From: JBDSSS01 sp963764195
GTDB lineage: Bacteria > Actinomycetota > Actinomycetes > Actinomycetales > Dermatophilaceae
Length of the DNA stretch: 64,000 nt
Reading direction: 5' to 3'
Assembly (NCBI GenBank): GCA_963764195.1
Contig: CAVXRG010000010.1
Span: 1,054,001-1,118,000 of the forward strand
Under the pieces are notes generated by a model that was not told where the DNA came from, made no database searches, and saw only the letters and a program-made list of their open reading frames with translations. A program made the position numbers and the translations under genes. Shown piece by piece: positions 58,439 through 64,000 of the stretch. How positions within the stretch are numbered: position 1 is the stretch's first letter; each line of letters opens with the position of its first letter.

Positions 58439-58891
58439 TCAGGCCACGAAGCCGCGCACGTCGTCGAGCTCGGTGACGTCGTACCAGAGCATCTCGTCGG
58501 CCTCGTCACCGACGGCGTCCTCGTCCTCGACGTGGAAGGACGCGATCCGGCCCAGCGGGACCGGGCTCGTCAGGGCGACGGCGGAGATGGCTCCCCCGCC
58601 CGCCGGCCCGTCCGCCGGGACGGGCGAGACCGCCGAGGGGTCCACGTCCGCGGCCGTGACGACCCGACGACCACCCGACGCGGAGCGCAGGCCGCCGGCG
58701 GCCGCGACGGCGTCACAGAAGGCGGAGTACTCGAGGTCCTCGACGTCGAGGCCCGGGGCGGCCCGCTCGAGGGCCGACGTGACGGCATACGCACGGCGCG
58801 GCGACTCCTCCCCAGCCGCAAGGGAACCCGTCGAGGCGAGCTGCTCCAGATCGGCCCCGCCCAGCGGCACGTAGACGCGGACGACCGGCAT
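58439..58891 (-). CDS. DUF6912 family protein
   Basis: 150 residues beginning VVRVYVPLGGADLEQLASTG, with ESPRRAYAVTSALERAAPGLDVEDLEYSAF and an acidic C-terminus with HVEDEDA, a pattern I recall from small actinobacterial DUF6912 proteins of unknown function. ATG 58891 shares a base with the acyltransferase stop (TGATG), implying coupled translation. Confidence 0.72.
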   Translation of the reverse strand: MPVVRVYVPLGGADLEQLASTGSLAAGEESPRRAYAVTSALERAAPGLDVEDLEYSAFCDAVAAAGGLRSASGGRRVVTAADVDPSAVSPVPADGPAGGGAISAVALTSPVPLGRIASFHVEDEDAVGDEADEMLWYDVTELDDVRGFVA

Positions 58892-60312
58892 CAGGACTCC
58901 CTCCCGCTCGCCAGCTCGGCGAGCGACTCGACGATGGACTGGCCCAGGACGTCGACGTCGGGCATGACGTCGCGGTCCCCGTTGAGGCCGTAGAAGACGC
59001 CCCCGTTGTAGGACGTCACACCGATCGAGAGCGCCTGCCCCTTGGCCAGCGGGGTCACCGGGTAGCTCGCGGTCATCTCGGAGTCCCCGGCGTAGAGCGG
59101 GGTCTGGGGCCCGGGCACGTTGGTGATCATGACGTTGTAGAGCCGCCGCGACATCGCGGAGCCGAGCCGGGCGCCCAGGGCGTGCAACGTCGGCGGGGCG
59201 AAGCCGGCGAGGTTGGCGAGCGAGGTCGCACCGACCGCCTGGCCGCCCTCCATCTGCTGGCGCATCCCGAAGGCGATCTGGTGGAGCCGCATCGACGCTC
59301 CGGCCTCACCGACGGGCAGGCTGACGACGCAGGCCATCACCTGGTTGGCGTACATCCCGGCCGGGTCGTCGCCGTAGATGCTCACCGGCACCATCGCCCG
59401 CACGACCGTCGCAGCGCTGACCGGCTCACCGCGTCCGAGCAGCCAGGTGCGGAAACCCCCGGCGATCGTGGCGAGGACCACGTCGTTGATGGTGACGTCC
59501 TCGGCGTAGGCGCCGCGGGCGAGCCGTCGGCGCACCGTGCGGTAGTCCTCGAGGTCGGTGCCGATCATCACCCACCGCCGGGCCGTGCCGATCTCGGCGT
59601 TGAGCGGCGAGTCGGGGGCGGGCCGCGCCGCCGTGCGGGCCACGGTCGACAGGACGGCCCCCGCGGACTCGACCGCGCGGACCCCGACGTTGACGGCGTC
59701 GTTGAGCCCGCCGCGGACGAGGTCGACGACCTGCGTGGGCCGGCGCACCGCGTCGACGAGGGCGCCGGTGACGAGCTCGGCCGAGGACGGGGAACGGTCC
59801 GGCTCCCACGGGGAAGGCTGCGGGACCTCCCCGTCACTGCGCACCGAGTCGACGATGACGTGCGCGATGTCGAGGGCGTTGACGCCGTCGATGAGGGCGT
59901 GGTGGGTCTTGGTGACGATGGCGAACCGCCCGTCAGCGAGACCCTCGACGACGTAGACCTCCCAGAGCGGACGGGTGCGGTCGAGTTTGCGCGGCTGGAC
60001 CCGGGAGACGAAGTCCTGCAGCTGGCGGTCACTGCCCGGTCGGGGCAGGGCGGCCCGCCGGATGTGGTAGCTGATGTCGAAGGCGTCGTCGTCGACCCAG
60101 ACCGGGTTGGCGATCCGTCCGGGCACGTCGCGGACCTTTTGGCGGAAGCGCGGGATGGCGCCGATCCGGCTCTCGATCAACGCCGCGAGACGGTCGTGGT
60201 CGAAGCCGTCCGCCGGGGGCTCGAAGACCATCACCGACCCGACGTGCATCGCCGTCGTCGCCTCCTCGAGGTAGAGGAACGACGCGTCGAGCGAGGTCAA
60301 CCGATCGGACAT
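58891..60312 (-). CDS. Wax ester synthase/diacylglycerol acyltransferase (WS/DGAT family)
   Basis: 473 residues. Opening LTSLDASFLYLEEATTAMHVG and the catalytic HHxxxDG motif HHALIDG (His137, His138, Asp142) define the family, which makes triacylglycerol or wax esters from acyl-CoA. NVPGPQTPLYAG and ANQVMACVVSLPVG are further family blocks. ATG 60312 is leaderless from CAGAGT. Substrate choice (TAG or wax) is not readable. Confidence 0.93.
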   Translation of the reverse strand: MSDRLTSLDASFLYLEEATTAMHVGSVMVFEPPADGFDHDRLAALIESRIGAIPRFRQKVRDVPGRIANPVWVDDDAFDISYHIRRAALPRPGSDRQLQDFVSRVQPRKLDRTRPLWEVYVVEGLADGRFAIVTKTHHALIDGVNALDIAHVIVDSVRSDGEVPQPSPWEPDRSPSSAELVTGALVDAVRRPTQVVDLVRGGLNDAVNVGVRAVESAGAVLSTVARTAARPAPDSPLNAEIGTARRWVMIGTDLEDYRTVRRRLARGAYAEDVTINDVVLATIAGGFRTWLLGRGEPVSAATVVRAMVPVSIYGDDPAGMYANQVMACVVSLPVGEAGASMRLHQIAFGMRQQMEGGQAVGATSLANLAGFAPPTLHALGARLGSAMSRRLYNVMITNVPGPQTPLYAGDSEMTASYPVTPLAKGQALSIGVTSYNGGVFYGLNGDRDVMPDVDVLGQSIVESLAELASGRES

Positions 60313-60318
60313 GCCCAC

Positions 60319-60324
60319 ACTCTG
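60319..60324 (-). promoter_or_regulatory. Leaderless-type -10 box of the acyltransferase (CAGAGT)
   Basis: CAGAGT on the minus strand, six bases before ATG 60312, only 15 bp from the divergent -10 at 60340. Confidence 0.45.
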
Positions 60325-60339
60325 CCAGACGGGCCCGAA

Positions 60340-60345
60340 TAGACT
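60340..60345 (+). promoter_or_regulatory. Leaderless-type -10 box of the lipoprotein (TAGACT)
   Basis: TAGACT, seven bases, then ATG 60353. Confidence 0.5.
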
Positions 60346-60352
60346 GGGGTCC

Positions 60353-60748
60353 ATGCGAGCCAGACATGCCCTGCCGTATGCCGCGTGCCTCCTCGTGCTC
60401 TTCGCCGCCGGCGCCTGCGGCTCCGCCGCCCCCGCCCCTGCCTCCCCTGCCGGTCCGGGCGCGGCGGCCTCGGCGGGAGCCACCCCGAGCCAGCGCATCG
60501 CGATCACGATCACCGGCTCGACTGTGACGCCGGCACCGAGCCAGGTGGACCTCGCCACCGGCGCGGTCCTCGAGCTCGTCGTCACGAGCGACCACGACGA
60601 CGAGCTGCACGCCCACGGCTTCGAGGTCGAGGCGCCGCTGACGGCGGGCCAGCCGGCGACGGTCCGCCTCGTCGGCGGGGAGGCCGGGGTCTACGAGGTG
60701 GAGACCCACGAGCCGGCGCTGACGCTGCTCACCGTGGCCGTCCGCTGA
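60353..60748 (+). CDS. Cupredoxin-like lipoprotein
   Basis: 131 residues. Signal sequence MRARHALPYAACLLVLFAAG followed by a lipobox ending GAC (Cys21), so membrane-anchored outside the cell. After an Ala/Pro/Ser linker, a beta-rich domain (ITITGSTVTPAPSQVDLATGAVLELVV, SDHDDELHAHGFEVE) resembles small cupredoxin-like domains; His residues in DELHAHGF could bind metal but a complete copper site is not evident. The polytopic membrane protein follows after four bases. Confidence 0.78.
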   Translation: MRARHALPYAACLLVLFAAGACGSAAPAPASPAGPGAAASAGATPSQRIAITITGSTVTPAPSQVDLATGAVLELVVTSDHDDELHAHGFEVEAPLTAGQPATVRLVGGEAGVYEVETHEPALTLLTVAVR

Positions 60749-60752
60749 TCAC

Positions 60753-62105
60753 GTGCCGAATGCCGCTGCCGGGTTCGCCGGCTCGCTCCTGACCCTCCCG
60801 GCCCACGGGGTGGGGAGCCGGGGCGACCTCCCGCTGCCCTTCGGCGCCCTCGTCACCGCGGCAGTGGCGGCGCTCGTCATCTCCTTCGTCGCCGTCGGCG
60901 CCCGGTGGCGCGAACCGCGGCTCCGGCCGGACGACGGGCTGGCGCTGCCCTCCTGGCTGGCCCGTCCGCTCGACTCCCGGTGGCTCCGCGGGGCGGCGCG
61001 GCTCGCGGCGGCCGCCCTCACCCTCTGGACCCTCCTCGCGCTCGCCGGCGGCCCCGACTCGGCCACCAACCCGACGCCGGGTGTCATCTACGTCTGGCTC
61101 TGGGTCGGTCTCGCCTTCACCTCGATGCTGCTCGGACCGGTGTGGCGGATCATCAACCCGTTCCGCGCCCTGCACGCGGGCGTCCTCCGGATCGCTCGCG
61201 TCTCACCCGACCTCGCCCTGCTGCCCTACCGCGCGGGCCTCTGGCCGGCCGCCCTCGGGCTGGGCACGTTCACCTGGGTCGAGCTCGTGGCCGAGACGAA
61301 CACGAGCGTGCCCTTCCTGCGGGGACTCGTCGGTGCCTTCGTCGCGGTGTCCGTGCTCGGCTCGGTCATCTTCGGTCGCTCCTGGTTCGACGAGGCCGAC
61401 CCCTTCGAGGCGTGGTCGCGGCTGCTCGGGCTGCTCTCCCCGGTCGGGCGACGGAGCGACGGCGTCCTCGTGCTGCGCACCCCGCTGCACGGCGTGTCCG
61501 GCCTGCGCGGGAGCCGCGGCCTGCTCGCCGTCGTGTCGGTCATGCTCGGCAGCACCGCCTACGACGGCTTCTCCGCCAACCTCGCATGGGCGACCTTCGT
61601 GCAGACTTCACCGGTGCCGTCCGTCCTGTTGCGCACGGCGAGCCTGCTGGCCTTCTTCGGAGCGGTCGCGCTCACCCTCACCGTCGCGGCCGCCGGTTCC
61701 CTCCGGCTCGCGGGGCGTCCCCTGTCCGAGACCCCGCGCTACGTCAGCGACCTCGCACCCTCGATCATCCCGATCGCGGGCGGCTACGTCGTGGCACACT
61801 ACTGGTCGCTGTGGGTCTACCAGGGCCAGGTCACCGCCGCCCTGCTCTCGGACCCGCTGGGCCGGGGGTCGGACCTGCTGGGAACCGCCGGGCTCACTCC
61901 GGCCGTCGGGCTCATCGAGCCGACCCTCGTCGCGACCATCCAGGCGGTCAGCATCGTCGCCGGCCACCTGCTCGGGGTGCTCGCGGCCCACGAGCGGGCC
62001 GTGACATGGCTCGACCGACGATCGGCCGTCATCGGCCAGGTCCCACTCATGGTCGTCATGGTCGTCTACACCCTCACCGGCCTGACGATCCTGTTCACCC
62101 CCTGA
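60753..62105 (+). CDS. Polytopic membrane protein, fenitrothion-hydrolase-like annotation class
   Basis: 450 residues with about ten to twelve transmembrane helices, including LLGPVWRIINPFRALH and FGRSWFDEADPFEAWSRLLG. Similar actinobacterial proteins are, as I recall, labelled fenitrothion hydrolase after a Burkholderiales membrane enzyme; natural role is unknown and the label is weak. It is coupled to the cupredoxin-like lipoprotein, suggesting a shared envelope function. GTG 60753 has no good ribosome site. Convergent with the CpaE-like gene, only 15 bases between stops. Confidence 0.7.
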   Translation: MPNAAAGFAGSLLTLPAHGVGSRGDLPLPFGALVTAAVAALVISFVAVGARWREPRLRPDDGLALPSWLARPLDSRWLRGAARLAAAALTLWTLLALAGGPDSATNPTPGVIYVWLWVGLAFTSMLLGPVWRIINPFRALHAGVLRIARVSPDLALLPYRAGLWPAALGLGTFTWVELVAETNTSVPFLRGLVGAFVAVSVLGSVIFGRSWFDEADPFEAWSRLLGLLSPVGRRSDGVLVLRTPLHGVSGLRGSRGLLAVVSVMLGSTAYDGFSANLAWATFVQTSPVPSVLLRTASLLAFFGAVALTLTVAAAGSLRLAGRPLSETPRYVSDLAPSIIPIAGGYVVAHYWSLWVYQGQVTAALLSDPLGRGSDLLGTAGLTPAVGLIEPTLVATIQAVSIVAGHLLGVLAAHERAVTWLDRRSAVIGQVPLMVVMVVYTLTGLTILFTP

Positions 62106-62120
62106 CCTGGGCCACCGACC

Positions 62121-63539
62121 TCAGGCCCTGACCTCGGCCGCCTTTCGCGGACGTCGGGCCACGCGTCCCCAGAAGGAGCGAGCCGTCACCTGACGGCCGG
62201 GACCGGCCGGGACGAGCTCGTCGGCGAGGTCCGCGACCGCAGACCTCACGCCGGAGCCCGGGGCCTGCTCGACGACGGAGCGGCCGGCCAGCAGGCACGC
62301 GTCGAGCACGGCCGGCTCGTCGGGCACGAAGCGCACCGTCTCGAGTCCGGCGAAGCGCCGGAGGGAGTCGGCGATGCGGGTCGCCGGGTGGGACCCGACC
62401 GCTGCCGGCCGGACCCGGTTGACGACGACCACCGGCTCCGGGGAGGGGACGGTACCGAGCTCCTGCAGAGCCCGGACGAGGCGTTGCAGGGCGACCGGGT
62501 CGGCCCCACCCACCGCGACGACCTCGTCCGCGCACGCGAGGGAGGTGAGGGTGGCCTCGTTACGGCGCGGAGCGGCCGTGTCGTAGCTCAGCTCCTCGTC
62601 GTCCTCGAGGCAGAACCCGCAGTCGACGACGACGACCTCGACGAGCGAGCGGGACAGCTCGAGCACCCGCTCCAGCGGGGCGGCCCGCACCTCGGTCCAT
62701 CGCTCGGGCTTGGGCATGCCGGTGAGCACTCGGAGCCGACCCGCGACGATCGGCGCCAACCGGGCCAGGCCGGCGACGTCGAGCGTGCCCTGGTCGGCGG
62801 CGCGACACGCAGCCGCGATCCCCGGCGCCTCGTCGAGCAGCCCCAGGGACTGCGCCACGCACCCTCCGTAGGTGTCGGCGTCGACGAGGAGCACCTCGAC
62901 GCCCCGGTCAGCCAGCTCCGCGGCGAGGGTGGTGGCGACCGTCGTGCGTCCGGGAGCGCCGGTCGGGCCCCACACCGCCAGCAGCCGGGCGCGCCGCGGC
63001 TCCCCCTCCCCGGGGTGGGAGTCCGGGCCATCCGTGGTCGTGGCTGTGGTCGCGCCTGTGGTCGTGGGTGTGGCCGTGGATGCCACGCCGGCCGCCCGGT
63101 CCGCTCCCCCTCGGGGCGGCGTCGGGTCTGCGTCGCCCAGGTCGTGGGCCTGACCGACCCCGTCGTCCCCGGTGGTGGTCGGCTCGGGATCGCGGCGGTC
63201 GCGGCCGAGCACGAGCGCGAACTCGGCGGCCGACGCCTCGGCGGGCAGCACCTGGGTGATCGACAGCTGGCGGAGCCGCTGCTCCGCCGCGTCGTCGGCG
63301 GCAGGGTGGAGGCCGACCACGCGCACGCCGTGGTCCCGCAGCCGGCGGACCACGCTGAGGTCAAGGCCCCGCAGGTCGGCTGAGACCACCGCCAGCTCCC
63401 CCACGCCGGCCTCCACGACCGAGACGAGCTCGGAGACGTCCGCGCAGCGGCGCACGACCGAGACCCCGTGCACCTGTCCGAGGGTGGCGGCGACCGAGGA
63501 CTCCCAGTGGTGGCTGAGGGCCGTGAGGACCTCGGTCAC
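62121..63539 (-). CDS. CpaE-like MinD/ParA-family ATPase, probable Tad-pilus component
   Basis: 472 residues: an N-terminal receiver-like region (~1-112), a Thr-rich linker (~113-183) and a MinD/ParA domain with WGPTGAPGRTTVA at 190-202, LLVDADTYGG and VVVDCGF. The deviant Walker A lacks both lysines (consensus KGGxGK; here T-G-A-P-G-R), so ATP hydrolysis may be weak. CpaE proteins position the Tad secretion machine. GTG 63539 overlaps the SAF gene stop by four bases (GTGA). Confidence 0.78.
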   Translation of the reverse strand: MTEVLTALSHHWESSVAATLGQVHGVSVVRRCADVSELVSVVEAGVGELAVVSADLRGLDLSVVRRLRDHGVRVVGLHPAADDAAEQRLRQLSITQVLPAEASAAEFALVLGRDRRDPEPTTTGDDGVGQAHDLGDADPTPPRGGADRAAGVASTATPTTTGATTATTTDGPDSHPGEGEPRRARLLAVWGPTGAPGRTTVATTLAAELADRGVEVLLVDADTYGGCVAQSLGLLDEAPGIAAACRAADQGTLDVAGLARLAPIVAGRLRVLTGMPKPERWTEVRAAPLERVLELSRSLVEVVVVDCGFCLEDDEELSYDTAAPRRNEATLTSLACADEVVAVGGADPVALQRLVRALQELGTVPSPEPVVVVNRVRPAAVGSHPATRIADSLRRFAGLETVRFVPDEPAVLDACLLAGRSVVEQAPGSGVRSAVADLADELVPAGPGRQVTARSFWGRVARRPRKAAEVRA

Positions 63540-64000
63540 GGGGACGGCTCCAGCCTGGCGCCGGGGACGGGCACGAGCGTCAGTCGCGCGTCCGCGTCGA
63601 CCGCCTCGATGATCGTCTGCACCTTGCCCGCAGGCACGTAGAGCTGCACGGCGGCCGTGCCACTCGCGCCGAGGGAGCCCCCGCCCGCCGAGACCGCGGC
63701 GATGCCGGCGCCCTCCAGCACCCGCGTCGTCACCGGCGCCTCGTCCCGGGCGCCGACCGGTGCCTTCGGTGTGACGTAGACGTCGACCCGGGCGCCGCGC
63801 AGCAGGCCGGCGGTCGTCGTCGCGTCGGACCGCACCGTCACGCGCTGCACGGAGACCTCGTCGGCCGCGCCCACCGCCGATGCCGGGACGAGCTCACCCG
63901 CGCGGACGTCCCGCAGCAGGAACGCACCTTCGGGTGCGGGCCGGGACGCCGAGAGGTAGCCTGCGACACCGTCGTCGAGCCGGACGTCGGCGCGGACGAG
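63536..64000 (-). CDS. SAF-domain protein, CpaB/RcpC-like, partial (5' end beyond window)
   Basis: At least 154 residues; the frame stays open to the window edge. It begins inside LVRADVRLDDGVAGYLSAS, then FLLRDVRAGELVPASAVG, a SAF-type motif found in Flp pilus CpaB proteins, and continues with RVTVRSDATTTAGLLRGARVDVYVTP. Coupled to the CpaE-like gene. Its start lies beyond base 64000, so signal peptide or membrane anchor cannot be judged. Confidence 0.75.
   Translation of the reverse strand, partial: LVRADVRLDDGVAGYLSASRPAPEGAFLLRDVRAGELVPASAVGAADEVSVQRVTVRSDATTTAGLLRGARVDVYVTPKAPVGARDEAPVTTRVLEGAGIAAVSAGGGSLGASGTAAVQLYVPAGKVQTIIEAVDADARLTLVPVPGARLEPSP

Noticed and set aside
62106..62120. 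Terminator search in the 15-base convergent gap
   Set aside because: No stable hairpin was found between these stops; overlapping transcript ends are more likely.

Overview
The window comes from a high-GC actinobacterium. I infer a Micrococcales / Intrasporangiaceae-like genome (Janibacter or Knoellia type), because the chromosomal order rho-rpmE-prfA-prmC-tsaC-glyA-wecA-atp is the actinobacterial one, whiB1 sits beside pdtaS, a Kgd-type 2-oxoglutarate dehydrogenase is present, and many genes have a TANNNT -10 box only 6-7 bases before the start codon, as in leaderless actinobacterial transcripts. Genus is inference; no 16S or marker database was consulted. It is core chromosome: no insertion sequence, prophage, CRISPR array or biosynthetic gene cluster was seen.

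Layout. 1-8.4 kb: the 3' end of crotonyl-CoA carboxylase/reductase, an AI-2E family exporter, a ChaA-like cation/proton antiporter, a small zinc-motif protein, a tandem-fused 3-hydroxyacyl-CoA dehydrogenase, the mismatch endonuclease NucS, the ethylmalonyl-CoA mutase MeaA and a STAS protein. Ccr, the dehydrogenase and MeaA point to an ethylmalonyl-CoA pathway. 8.5-11 kb: murA (fosfomycin-insensitive Asp form), a PduO-type cobalamin adenosyltransferase (which makes the cofactor MeaA needs) and a DUF2550 protein. 11-20.8 kb: the complete F1Fo ATP synthase operon on the minus strand, with two oddities: an NDH-2 gene lies between atpD and atpC, and strong hairpins lie between atpA and atpG and after atpD. 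A perfect TGTGA-N6-TCACA palindrome lies upstream of the operon.

20.9-34.8 kb: wecA, glyA, tsaC, prmC, prfA, rpmE, rho, thrB, thrC, hom, lysA and an ArgS-like protein without a catalytic domain (NrtL), all on the minus strand. 34.9-35.1 kb: a six-unit GGGGCACC repeat and a tRNA-Arg(CCG). 35.2-45.4 kb: an ASCH protein, two CBS-domain membrane proteins, an ABC exporter, kgd, a 58-residue DUF6104-like protein and an SGNH hydrolase. 45.4-57 kb: a small membrane protein, whiB1, pdtaS, a 1,727-residue NAD-glutamate dehydrogenase with a histone-H1-like lysine tail, two unrecognised small helical proteins, a DUF2505 protein, pruA and a DUF4870 protein. PruA, GDH and Kgd together would carry proline/glutamate carbon into the TCA cycle. 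57-64 kb: SGNH hydrolase, NUDIX hydrolase, DUF6912 protein, WS/DGAT acyltransferase, a cupredoxin-like lipoprotein with a polytopic membrane protein, and a CpaE-like/SAF pair of Tad-pilus type that runs off the window.

The most unusual genome-scale signal is a short word, GTATGCC (core GGTATGCCG). I count about 28 copies on both strands, single inside genes and paired as perfect inverted repeats in intergenic hairpins. That is the arrangement seen with DNA uptake sequences in Neisseria and Haemophilus.
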